DNA from: JAGLOK01 sp963675575
Lineage (GTDB): Bacteria; Bacillota; Clostridia; Christensenellales; UMGS416
DNA: 64,000 bases
NCBI GenBank assembly: GCA_963675575.1
Contig: OY776378.1
Span: forward strand, 2,108,001-2,172,000
Direction: 5' to 3'
Shown here: positions 55,281 to 63,594 of the stretch, piece after piece
How positions within the stretch are numbered: position 1 is the stretch's first letter
Layout: each line of letters opens with the position of its first letter
Made by a program: the position numbers and the translations under genes
The notes under the pieces: generated by a model
The model's input: the letters and a program-made list of their open reading frames with translations, nothing else
Databases searched by the model: none
What the model was told of the DNA's origin: nothing

Positions 55281-56039
55281 TTATAATAAAACCACCTGCT
55301 CTTTTTTTGCAGCATCTTGTACCTTCTTAGGCAACTGTTGATCGGTAACAATGATATTAATATCTTTTAATTCAGCAAATGTATACGGCAAATTTTTATC
55401 TACTTTGGTAGTATCCATTAAAAGGATGACTTTTTTTGCCTTTTTTATAACTGCTTTTTTTAATTCACATTCATTATAATCACCACATGTCAAGCCTGCT
55501 TCAATAGAAAAACCCGACGTTGCCATAAAAGCCACATCTATATTAATCAGATGAATAAACTCTAAGGAACCAATGCCTGATAGTGAAATATTATTCCGCT
55601 TAAGTTGACCGCCCGTTAGCATAACAGATAGATTTTGCATCTTCAACAACTCTATGGCAATATTAGGTCCACTTGTTAATATGGATAAATTTTTATCTGG
55701 AAATTGCTTAGCAAACTCCATACTCGTCGTTCCTGAGTCCAAAAAGATAGAACGACCACTTTCAATTAGCCCTAAGGCTTTACGTGCTATAATTATTTTC
55801 AATTCCAGATTTTCAGTGGCCCGGAGATTATAGTTTTCTTCAGTGGCACTTTTAATCGCTTCGACAGATTTTGCGCCACCTCGAACTCTTATTAAATAGC
55901 CTTCTTCTTCTAGCTGAGCTAAATCTCTTCTTAATGTCATGCTTGAGACATCATCAAATATTTGCTCTAATTCCTTCAGCTTTATTTCACCCTTTAGATC
56001 AACACAATTCCTAACTTCTTGTTTTCTACTTATATCCAT
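55281..56039 (-). CDS. DeoR-family regulator A
   Basis: A 252-residue DeoR protein: N-terminal winged helix (IKLKELEQIFDDVSSMTLRR, DLAQLEEEGYLIRVRGGA) and a DeoR sensor domain (FLDSGTTSMEFAKQF, LMDTTKVD) that binds sugar phosphates. First gene of a deoR-lipB-lipA unit, next to the 2-oxoacid dehydrogenase operon. Its promoter region has TATGTCACAT-TATGTTACTTAT repeats shared in part with the E2 promoter, suggesting that it controls both. Confidence 0.92.
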   Translation of the reverse strand: MDISRKQEVRNCVDLKGEIKLKELEQIFDDVSSMTLRRDLAQLEEEGYLIRVRGGAKSVEAIKSATEENYNLRATENLELKIIIARKALGLIESGRSIFLDSGTTSMEFAKQFPDKNLSILTSGPNIAIELLKMQNLSVMLTGGQLKRNNISLSGIGSLEFIHLINIDVAFMATSGFSIEAGLTCGDYNECELKKAVIKKAKKVILLMDTTKVDKNLPYTFAELKDINIIVTDQQLPKKVQDAAKKEQVVLL

Positions 56040-56070
56040 CTACTCACATCCGTTTCAAATTTTCATATAA

Positions 56071-56092
56071 TATGTCACATTATGTTACTTAT
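56071..56092. promoter_or_regulatory. Putative DeoR-type operator repeats
   Basis: TATGTCACAT and TATGTTACTTAT in tandem at helical spacing, 32-53 bases upstream of deoR; TGTTACTTAT within it equals the motif at 53482-53491. Confidence 0.5.
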
Positions 56093-56206
56093 TATCATTT
56101 TTAACATAATTAGATTTTAACATTACATTTTCTGAATGTCAATAAAGATAGTAACTTTGTAGGTCACTATCTTCATTATCATTTTATATGAGGATTGGTT
56201 GATGGT

Positions 56207-58615
56207 TTATAATGTTTGTTCAGTTCTGCCTATGATATCATCTTGAGTCTTCTTAGATAAAACATTGAAAAATGCACTATATCCTGCAACTCGTACAATT
56301 AAATCCCTATGCTCCTCAGGGTTAATTTGTGCATCCATCATGGTTTCTTTTGAGACCACATTGTATTGGACATGGAAACCATCTAATCTGTTAAAGAAGG
56401 TTCTTAATAAGGCTATTAATTTAGCCTTATCTTCCTCCGATGTAAGTAGTCCAGGGTTGACCTTTTGATTCAATAGAACTCCACCAGTAATATCCATGGT
56501 TGGTAGTTTAGAAACTGATTTAAAAACTGCTGTTGGTCCGTTTTTATCCATTGAGTGGCAAGGTGCACACCCTTCTGCTAAAGGTTCAGTGGCATTTCTA
56601 CCATCAGGTGTCGCCATGGTACCAAGACCTTGACCAACATTGGCTGAAATAGAAGAAGTACCACCATAGTAATTGCCGCCAATAGGACCTCTACCAAAAC
56701 GTGTATTCTTGTATTTTTTCATTTCACCAATATGTGTTACGTACGCATCTCTTATTAATGTGTCTACGTAATCATCGTCATTGCCGAATTTTGGTGGTAT
56801 TTCCTGAAGTATTTTTTGGATTCGCTTGCCTTCTTCGCCTTCAAAATTATTCAAGATATTATCCCATAAAACTGTTGTTGTCATCAGCTTGTCATCAAAT
56901 ACACATTTCTTAATTGCTGAAAGTGAATCTGCTAGATTGGCAATACCTACTTGTAAGTCAGAGACCATATCATATACAGCGCCACCTTCTTTTAGGCTTA
57001 ACCCTCTTTCAATACAGTCATCTGTAAGTGCAGAACACAAAACATCCATAGTATTCTTTTCTAAACATCGATCAACTGCAGCATCTATAATGACTTGTTG
57101 TTTTGTGAATTCTGCAATCGTCTTGTTCCAAGCGTTTTCTAAATCGCCATAATTACTATAATCAACGAATTTTCCTGCGCCTTCCATTAATTTGACACCT
57201 GTTTTTGGGTCAACACCATCATTCATTGCTATTAATAAGGTTTTAGGATAATTCAAGAAACTCATGCCTGTACAACGATAGCCCCATTTACCAGGTACTG
57301 CAACTTCAACACAACCAATGGCACTATAATTATAGGCATCTTCTTTTGTTACACCCTTATCAATTAAAGACTTGATGATTACCTCATCACTGTTAAAAGC
57401 CGGCATGCCTGTTCCTAGTTTCATAAGCTCGATAGCTTCATTCATGAATCGTTGATCTAAACCTGCATGATATCGCACTGTTAAGTTGGGTTGTGGTAGA
57501 TGTACCCTAGCATCTGATTTTATAATCATATATGATAATGGGTTCACGGCATCTTTTTCATCTACTGTTTGGCCACCAATTGTAACATTTTGATATAACG
57601 GACTCCCTGCTGAATACTGGGTATGACTCCATGAACGGACTTTATTGATTGTGTATGTTTTTATCCATAGATTGGTTAAAAGTTCACAGGCAAAGTCTTC
57701 ATCCATTCTTTCTGTTTTCAAATCATTTTCATAGAATGGGTATAAATACTGATCCATACGCCCATATGAAAGAGAATGACCATTACTCTCAATCTGGAGG
57801 ATTAACTGGATAAGCCAGACAGATTGTACAGCTTCATAAAATGTATCTGCAGGATTATAAGGCACTTTTTCTAGTATGCGCGCCATTTCTAGCAATTCAT
57901 CTTTTCTCTTTTTGTCAGTTGTTTCATTTGCCATTTTGGTTGCAAGTTGACTATATCTCTCTGCAAACTTCTTGGTCGCATCAATTGTAATCTTAATGCC
58001 TTTATAAAAATGTAACTTCTCTTGATTTTTATAATCTGTTAAATCTAAACCTTGAATTTTCTCATTAACACGTTCTTCATAACCTTTAAGCCCTTGTTGT
58101 AAAATGTTTTCATACTTCACAGCAATGTGTGCATCGCCAGATGTAATATTACCCTCTGCTTTAATAATGCCATAATCATAGTAAACTTTACTTAACTCAG
58201 GCATAGAAACTAAGGCTTTCTCTTTTATAGTCTTGCCCTTCCAAAATGGTGCTAATTCTTTAAGAATTTGTTTGTTTTCCTCTGTAATATGAAAAACATC
58301 ACCATCACGTTTTTCAAATTGATCTAGTTCGTCCACTACCCAATCCATGGCATACTCAGGAAATATCGGTGCAGCACAGTTTGAAGTTGCTTGGTTTCCA
58401 GCAAGCAATGACTCATCCTCAATATAAATGCTCATTTTACTAAGAATATTATCTAGCATCAAAGCTCTTTTGATAGGTAGGGGTTGATGCTCATTTGCTT
58501 CATAGGCTTCAGTTGTATAGATAGCTCTTTCTGTACAAATCCATCTTTTCACGTTAAGCACATCTTCTCTGTAATTATTCATTCTACTTGTTAATTCACC
58601 AAAGTATTTTTTCAT
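56207..58615 (-). CDS. Glycyl radical enzyme, eliminase/dehydratase type (PflD-like)
   Basis: An 802-residue glycyl radical enzyme. The active-site Cys435 sits in NYSAIGCVEVAVPG; the Glu two residues after it (GCVE) is the base found in diol/glycerol/hydroxyproline dehydratases and choline lyase, so it is not a pyruvate formate-lyase (which has Cys-Cys). The glycyl radical site is RVAGYSA with Gly778. The start at 58615 is set by GGAG 8 bases upstream. Neighbours are an activase (divergent), DeoR regulators, aldo/keto reductase and transaldolase, which suggests dehydration of a polyol or sugar alcohol; the substrate is not deducible. Confidence 0.9.
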   Translation of the reverse strand: MKKYFGELTSRMNNYREDVLNVKRWICTERAIYTTEAYEANEHQPLPIKRALMLDNILSKMSIYIEDESLLAGNQATSNCAAPIFPEYAMDWVVDELDQFEKRDGDVFHITEENKQILKELAPFWKGKTIKEKALVSMPELSKVYYDYGIIKAEGNITSGDAHIAVKYENILQQGLKGYEERVNEKIQGLDLTDYKNQEKLHFYKGIKITIDATKKFAERYSQLATKMANETTDKKRKDELLEMARILEKVPYNPADTFYEAVQSVWLIQLILQIESNGHSLSYGRMDQYLYPFYENDLKTERMDEDFACELLTNLWIKTYTINKVRSWSHTQYSAGSPLYQNVTIGGQTVDEKDAVNPLSYMIIKSDARVHLPQPNLTVRYHAGLDQRFMNEAIELMKLGTGMPAFNSDEVIIKSLIDKGVTKEDAYNYSAIGCVEVAVPGKWGYRCTGMSFLNYPKTLLIAMNDGVDPKTGVKLMEGAGKFVDYSNYGDLENAWNKTIAEFTKQQVIIDAAVDRCLEKNTMDVLCSALTDDCIERGLSLKEGGAVYDMVSDLQVGIANLADSLSAIKKCVFDDKLMTTTVLWDNILNNFEGEEGKRIQKILQEIPPKFGNDDDYVDTLIRDAYVTHIGEMKKYKNTRFGRGPIGGNYYGGTSSISANVGQGLGTMATPDGRNATEPLAEGCAPCHSMDKNGPTAVFKSVSKLPTMDITGGVLLNQKVNPGLLTSEEDKAKLIALLRTFFNRLDGFHVQYNVVSKETMMDAQINPEEHRDLIVRVAGYSAFFNVLSKKTQDDIIGRTEQTL

Positions 58616-58703
58616 AGCCTTCACTCCATTTCTATTTATTATTACATATTTTTCTAATACCATTTTACCATAAAGTTTCATTCGTGTCTATATTGACTTT
58701 CAT

Positions 58704-58732
58704 TTGAAACTTAATTAGAAATGATGTATAAT
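58704..58732 (+). promoter_or_regulatory. Promoter of the activase gene
   Basis: TTGAAA (58704-58709), 17-base spacer, TATAAT (58727-58732), 36 bases before the activase start. A dyad TTTCATTTGAAA (58699-58710) overlaps the -35 region and may be an operator for both divergent genes; TTTCATTCG recurs 20 bases to the left. Confidence 0.65.
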
Positions 58733-58768
58733 GTAATTATAGAAAAACATATTACAAGGAGATGCAAA

Positions 58769-59677
58769 ATGCACAAGAATAATGGGATGATATTTAACAT
58801 CCAAAAATATAGTCTACATGATGGTCCTGGTATAAGAACTGTCGTTTTTTTGAAAGGTTGTCCACTACACTGCCCTTGGTGTTCTAATCCAGAATCCCAA
58901 AGCATAAAGGTCCAAATCACTTGGAATAAGGAAAAATGTACCCATTGTAATACTTGTGTCACATCCTGTCCCGAGAACGCTATTCAATCTCTTAACAATT
59001 CCATCGTAATCGATGAAACCTTGTGTACGGGTTGTTTATTATGCACCCAAGTTTGCCCTACTAATGCACTGTCTTTCGAAGGGGAGCTTCGTAGTGTAGA
59101 TGAGATTATGGTCGAAGTTATAAAAGACATCCCATTTTACGAAGAAAGCGGTGGTGGCATGACCTTATCAGGTGGCGAAGTCTTACAACAGGCATCCTTT
59201 GCTACACAGCTACTTAAAGAAGCAAAAAAACATCATATTCACACCGCAGCCGAAACAACATGTTATTGTGACAAGGATGCATTTAGTCACTTTATAAAAC
59301 ACCTAGACTTACTACTGTGCGATATCAAACACTATGATAGTAATAAACATCAAGATGTAATAGGTGCTCCTCTTGAGCAGATTCTTGAAAATATTCGATA
59401 TGCTGTGGAACAAGGTCTTGAGGTTGTTGCTAGAATACCCGTTATTCCAGATTTTAATTACAGTTTGGATGATGCTGAAAAGTTCTGCCAGCTTCTAACC
59501 TCATTAGGTATCACCAAGGTAAGTTTACTGCCTTTCCATAATTATGGAGAAAATAAATACGCCTTATTAAATATGCCTTATACCATGTCAGAATATAACT
59601 CTATTGATAAAAATGACAATCAGTTTATTCAATACATTCAAGTATTTAAGGATCGCGGTTTGATAATCTACCCCTAA
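58769..59677 (+). CDS. Glycyl radical enzyme activase (radical SAM)
   Basis: A 302-residue activating enzyme: radical SAM cysteines in KGCPLHCPWC (CxxxCxxC), then two ferredoxin-type 4Fe-4S sites (CTHCNTCVTSCPENA and CTGCLLCTQVCPTNA), and the YEESGGGMTLSGGE block. It abstracts H from Gly of its partner, here the divergent glycyl radical enzyme. ATG 58769 has AGGAG 7 bases upstream; the longer frame from 58721 overlaps the promoter. Confidence 0.95.
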   Translation: MHKNNGMIFNIQKYSLHDGPGIRTVVFLKGCPLHCPWCSNPESQSIKVQITWNKEKCTHCNTCVTSCPENAIQSLNNSIVIDETLCTGCLLCTQVCPTNALSFEGELRSVDEIMVEVIKDIPFYEESGGGMTLSGGEVLQQASFATQLLKEAKKHHIHTAAETTCYCDKDAFSHFIKHLDLLLCDIKHYDSNKHQDVIGAPLEQILENIRYAVEQGLEVVARIPVIPDFNYSLDDAEKFCQLLTSLGITKVSLLPFHNYGENKYALLNMPYTMSEYNSIDKNDNQFIQYIQVFKDRGLIIYP

Positions 59678-59780
59678 TCATCTCCTAGGTACAAGAAAAA
59701 TTCTACTTCTACCATTCATAGATCCATGGAGAAATTGTTATGAAAAAAGAATGGTATATGATTTTTATGAGATCTCTCTT

Positions 59781-59820
59781 AAAAAGCCGCATCTTCAATC
59801 TGAAGAACGCTGCTTTTATT
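59781..59820. terminator. Bidirectional terminator between activase and DeoR B
   Basis: AAAAAGC...TCTTC-AATCT-GAAGA...GCTTTTATTTT forms an interrupted stem with T runs on both strands, between converging genes. Confidence 0.6.
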
Positions 59821-59831
59821 TTCTTATCATA

Positions 59832-60581
59832 TTAAACTTTAGCGATACTAACCTGAATATCGTTACTTTCAAGGTATCTTTTCATATCCTCGTCAATATG
59901 CTCATCCGTTATTACTGCATACACATCACTTACTTGAAATTGATTGACAAGACTCGTTTCGTTGAACTTTGATGAATCAGAAAGTATGATGACCTTATCT
60001 GCTACTTTTGCCATATTTCGAACCGTTTCATTCCTTGCAATATCACTTCCTGTAAAGCCTCTTTCTACGGTAAATCCATCCGTTCCTACAAATATCTTAT
60101 CCACACGATACTGCTCTGCGTGCATAGAGACCATTGGACCAATACAAACCTGTGATTTATGTTGATAATCGCCACCAAGTAACGAAACTTTAATATTCGG
60201 ATATGACCTAATATAAGCTGCTATAAAGGCAGAATTAGTAATAATAACGATATCCCGTTTTGTTCTTGCTAGTTCTTCAGCCAACAATGCGCAAGTTGAT
60301 CCAGATTCAATCATAATAGCATCACCATTGTTAACCATCTTAGCAGCTAATTTGGCAATCTCTCTTTTTACAGCATAGTTAATAGAACATCTAAAAGCAA
60401 TATCTTCTGAATTCATAGGCACAGCATAGCCATGCTCACGAATAATTAATCCCCGATTAACCAAATCATCCAAATCTTTACGGATTGTCACTTGGGAAAC
60501 GCCTGTACGTTTAGATAAATCCACTACAGAAACCTTACCTTCTGCTACAATAATTTCTAAAAGTTCTGTTTGTCTAGACAT
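59832..60581 (-). CDS. DeoR-family regulator B
   Basis: A 249-residue DeoR protein (start MSRQTELLEII, GGAGGG upstream): winged helix GKVSVVDLSKRTGVSQVTIR, KDLDDLVNRGLIIREHG, then sensor domain with MIESGSTCALLAEEL, GTDGFTVERGFTGSD and LSDSSKFNE. It follows the aldo/keto reductase and probably controls the glycyl radical enzyme and its own unit. Confidence 0.92.
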   Translation of the reverse strand: MSRQTELLEIIVAEGKVSVVDLSKRTGVSQVTIRKDLDDLVNRGLIIREHGYAVPMNSEDIAFRCSINYAVKREIAKLAAKMVNNGDAIMIESGSTCALLAEELARTKRDIVIITNSAFIAAYIRSYPNIKVSLLGGDYQHKSQVCIGPMVSMHAEQYRVDKIFVGTDGFTVERGFTGSDIARNETVRNMAKVADKVIILSDSSKFNETSLVNQFQVSDVYAVITDEHIDEDMKRYLESNDIQVSIAKV

Positions 60582-60638
60582 TGAAATCTCACCCTCCAAA
60601 AACAATATTTATAGTAGCCTATATATACCCAAATTGTT

Positions 60639-61579
60639 CTACCAAGGAACATAATTATCTTTAATCTGACTTTTATAAAAATGCTCAAGTCGTTCAACTA
60701 ATTTTTGTGACATTGGATAGTCATTACTTCGTACATTTAAACCTAATTGTTCTGAATTTCTAGTTCCTGGAATGACTGTCGTTATCTCATCATAGGCTAA
60801 ACAATAGGCAGTAGCCGCTTGAGATAGCGTTTGACCTTCTATTGGTATATCTCTGATTTGATCTACCAACTGAGCTCTTTGTAAAATGTCTGCCTCTGAC
60901 CATCTACTTCTAACACCTTCAAAAGTGGACTCGGCTGTGTATTTTCCTGAAAGCCATCCGGAATCCAAAGGAATCTTTGCAATAATGGCTACTTTCTTTT
61001 CATTGGCTAATTCAAAAGCAAACCGAGTATCCTGGTGTATGATATTAAAAAACGCTTTAATTACTTTGCCGCTAGTAGTATTGATAAAGGTGGTCATCTG
61101 CTCACTGTTCTCTAAAGATGCACCATAGGCAAGAATTTTGCCCTCTTTTATAAGCTGTTCAAATATCTCATAATGGTCATTGTTATTACCATCTAAGTAT
61201 TTTTCCTCTGGACTGTGTAAGAGAATTGAATCTACATAATCAGTTTTCAGTCGTCTAAGGCTGCCTTCCAACGATTCTCTAATATAACTTGCACTATAGT
61301 TTGTATGCCCCTCATGGGTATGTCCGAATTTTGTATTGATTGCAATTTTAGTTCTATTAATATTCTTTAGGGCTTCTCCTAATAATCTTTCACTAGCACC
61401 TTTTCCATAATTAGGCGCTGTATCAAAAAAATTCACACCCATATCAAGGGCTTCATGTACCAGATTAATGGCTTCTTTATCCGTCATAGCGGCCATGAAA
61501 TGGGATTACCAAGTTGCCATGCACCAAATCTTACATCTGAAACTTTTGGACTATTTTTGGTATAATAATTATATTTCAT
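60639..61579 (-). pseudogene. Aldo/keto reductase, one frameshift near the N-terminus
   Basis: The main frame (61496-60639) has NFFDTAPNYGKGASE (Asp and Tyr), KIAINTKFGHTHEG (Lys), DSILLHSPEE (His) and VIPGTRNSEQL. The true N-terminus (YTKNSPKVSDVRFGAWQLGN, from ATG 61579 with GAGGTC ribosome site) lies in another frame ending TGGCCGCTATGA; one missing base near 61487-61492 breaks it (the expected codons read Trp-Ala-Ala-Met). The enzyme reduces small aldehydes or ketones. It could be a real mutation or an assembly error. Confidence 0.85.
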
Positions 61580-61629
61580 TTTTGACCTCTTTTCCAATGC
61601 GTCATGTATTTATAAACTTCCTATGATTT

Positions 61630-61660
61630 ATTATATACCTTCAAGTAGACTTTAAGTCAA
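61630..61660 (-). promoter_or_regulatory. MerR-type promoter of the aldo/keto reductase
   Basis: On the minus strand TTGACT (61660-61655) and TATAAT (61635-61630) are separated by 19 bases, not 17, and the spacer has the dyad CTTAAAGT-CT-ACTTGAAG. Long spacers with such dyads are the mark of MerR-family activation. No merR gene is seen nearby. Confidence 0.7.
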
Positions 61661-61880
61661 ATTTTTTCTTACACGCTCCATGTATTGGTCACAATTGCAA
61701 CTAAGTTGTACTTCAGATTTTATATATATGTTAAGTATACCTAGAATAACCCAATCCAATCAATAATCATGGCAGTACTAATATATTTTATTGCAACTTT
61801 TGTTCGTATGTAGATGAGTTAACTCCCCCACAAATCTAAACAGTGTCTTCACAGAATAACGACTAAAAAAACTTAAAGAA

Positions 61881-61912
61881 AACCGCCTAGATCACATAGA
61901 ACCTAGGTGGTT
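61881..61912 (-). terminator. Terminator of the relBE operon
   Basis: AACCGCCTAG and CTAGGTGGTT form a 10-base stem (one G-T) followed on the minus strand by a T-rich run. The rest of 61661-62009 shows no gene. Confidence 0.65.
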
Positions 61913-62009
61913 ACATTTAGCACTACTTTAGTTTAAAGGGGTATTCGCATTTTTCAATAATATACTTCATAATACAACATGTGTTGTATAGTGGCGGCAG
62001 ATACATAAA

Positions 62010-62276
62010 TTATCGATAAATATCTCTCCTATGACCTATTTCGACTATCGTAATGACTATAATATCATCTTCTATCTTAGCAAGTATTCGATAGTCACCC
62101 ACTCTGTAACGCCATTTGTCATTCAAACTACCTTGCAAGGCTTTACCGTATGCTCTGGGATTCTCACAATCTACAAGCTTATCTTCAATATACGTTATAA
62201 TAAAAGATGCAATTGTCTTATCCATCTTCTTAAATTGCTTCAAAGCTGTCCTGGTATACTCTACTTTATATGTCAT
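62010..62276 (-). CDS. relE: RelE/ParE-family toxin
   Basis: An 88-residue RelE-type mRNA interferase: YTRTALKQFKKMDK, PRAYGKALQGSLNDKWRYRVG, DYRILAKIEDD, and GHRRDIY carry the expected basic and Tyr/Arg residues. It overlaps its antitoxin by 4 bases. It would cut ribosome-bound mRNA when the antitoxin is degraded. Confidence 0.9.
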   Translation of the reverse strand: MTYKVEYTRTALKQFKKMDKTIASFIITYIEDKLVDCENPRAYGKALQGSLNDKWRYRVGDYRILAKIEDDIIVITIVEIGHRRDIYR

Positions 62277-62491
62277 AAACCAAGTTCTTTCTTTAAATCT
62301 TCATGACTTATCCGTTCATGATTCTTCTCTTCTTCCCAAACTTTATTAAAGAGACTCAAGTCATATTCATCCTCAATTTTTTCAATAACTGCTTGACGAA
62401 TAAATGTAGATAAATCCACATTATGAAGTTCAGCATATTTTCTAATCAATGTGTCATCTTTATCATTCAATCGCAATGAAACTGTACTCAT
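62273..62491 (-). CDS. relB: RelB-family antitoxin (ribbon-helix-helix)
   Basis: A 72-residue protein, start MSTVSLRLNDKDD set by GAGGTG 6-7 bases upstream. N-terminal ribbon-helix-helix (VSLRLNDKDDTLIRKYAELH) binds the operator, and the acidic C-terminus (VWEEEKNHERISHEDLKK) wraps the toxin. Three AATGTAATAC repeats lie before the gene. Confidence 0.88.
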   Translation of the reverse strand: MSTVSLRLNDKDDTLIRKYAELHNVDLSTFIRQAVIEKIEDEYDLSLFNKVWEEEKNHERISHEDLKKELGL

Positions 62492-62524
62492 AAAAATCAC
62501 CTCAAAATCTTTATATTTTCCTAG

Positions 62525-62554
62525 AATGTAATACAATGTAATACAATGTAATAC
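62525..62554. repeat. Three tandem 10-base repeats before relB
   Basis: AATGTAATAC repeated three times without a gap, between the -10 element (62561) and relB. A 10-base period puts them on one helix face, as for cooperative binding of RelB-RelE complexes. Confidence 0.75.
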
Positions 62555-62560
62555 GTGTAT

Positions 62561-62589
62561 ACTGTATCATTATCGTAGTCCTTCGTCAA
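62561..62589 (-). promoter_or_regulatory. Promoter of relBE
   Basis: On the minus strand TTGACG (62589-62584), 17-base spacer, TACAGT (62566-62561), directly followed by the repeat operator. Confidence 0.65.
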
Positions 62590-62723
62590 GGGCAAGAAGA
62601 AAGAGTAGATAAAATATCTGCTCTAAAACCTAAAATCATATTCAATTATAACTTATAATGATTTATTAAGAAGATAAACCGACTCCACCTGCGTCGAGTG
62701 TTTTTTGAGACTGAGATCAACTA

Positions 62724-62987
62724 TTAATAAATATCTCGTCTATGACCGACTTCCACAACTGTAATAACCACAATATCATCTTGAATCTTGGCTAAAATAC
62801 GATAATCACCGACTCTATATCTCCATTTATCATTTAAGTTTCCCTGCAATGCTTTTCCATATCTTCTTGGATCTTCACAATCAACTAATTTTTCCTCAAC
62901 ATATGAGATTATAAATGAAGCAATCTTCCTATCCATCTTCTTTAATTGTTTAAGGGCAGTTTTAGTATATTCTACAGAGTACTTCAT
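62724..62987 (-). CDS. Orphan RelE/ParE-family toxin
   Basis: An 87-residue close paralogue of the toxin at 62010 (roughly three quarters of residues identical, same length and motifs: YGKALQGNLNDKWRYRVG, GHRRDIY). Its antitoxin gene is missing; the expected place is occupied by transposase-remnant DNA that ends right at the start codon. The ribosome site is poor. It may be silent, or held by the neighbouring RelB. Confidence 0.82.
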   Translation of the reverse strand: MKYSVEYTKTALKQLKKMDRKIASFIISYVEEKLVDCEDPRRYGKALQGNLNDKWRYRVGDYRILAKIQDDIVVITVVEVGHRRDIY

Positions 62988-63258
62988 AGGTAGTGTTTAT
63001 TCTACGGGCATGTAAAACAGCTCTTATTTTTCTCGCACCATAAATCTGATTGCTCTCTTCAAATACCTCTTTGATTTACTTGCTTAATTTTTCCCTACGA
63101 CTTTGATAGCTATTCTTATCCTTTTTATTCCGAAAAATATGATTATAGAATGTGCTCCGTGAAATACCAGTTTGAAGACATATGCCCGAAACCGTTCCTC
63201 AATCGTAATGTCTTTTTACCCACTCGCGATTTTGTTCTTTTGTATAGTTTGTTCTCAT
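62988..63258 (-). pseudogene. IS3-family transposase remnant (IS150-type OrfB start)
   Basis: Reading from MRTNYTKEQNREW through two stops gives ICLQTGISRSTFYNHIFRNK, then IKEVFEESNQIYGARKIR, the HTH_21-type start of IS3-family OrfB. It breaks off after RRINTTYE at the start of the orphan relE. A GGAGG ribosome site before the ATG is still visible. Confidence 0.75.
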
Positions 63259-63423
63259 ATTAAAACCTCCATAAATTTATAGAGGTTAATTATATATTTT
63301 CTGATTTATAAAAGTACTTAACAATGGGCCATCATTTATCATAATGGAGTTAAACTAGATTTTTCACGGCCCGGAAAGCCCAAGATAATTCATTTATTGA
63401 ATAGTTTCATGGCCGTTTAAGAG

Positions 63424-63560
63424 ATGAGTGTTTAAATATGACCTTCTCCCATGTGTGGCTACCCGATGCAATCACGCTGTGTGTTTTGTCAATAATCACC
63501 GCTTTGATTCGCATCGCTCCAAGCTCGATGCCAAGGTATGTTTCCCCTTTTAAAAATCAT
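63424..63560 (-). pseudogene. FGGY-family carbohydrate kinase, N-terminal fragment
   Basis: About 43 codons: ETYLGIELGAMRIKAVIIDK, then SVIASGSHTWEKVIF, typical of the first phosphate-binding strand of FGGY kinases (with the SGSHxWE motif of a xylulokinase-like subgroup). The start codon is out of frame (ATG-ATT-TTT then shift) and the rest of the gene is missing. The neighbouring 63259-63423 shows nothing recognisable. Confidence 0.7.
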
Positions 63561-63594
63561 TTGCTCACAATTTTCCATACCCACGCATAATTCC

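Noticed and set aside
59740..59835. Short plus-strand frame beginning MKKEWYMIF after a GGAG
   Set aside because: Only about 31 codons and it runs through the bidirectional terminator; most likely chance.
62525..62554. CRISPR-like repeat
   Set aside because: Repeats are 10 bases, contiguous and without spacers; no cas genes in the window.
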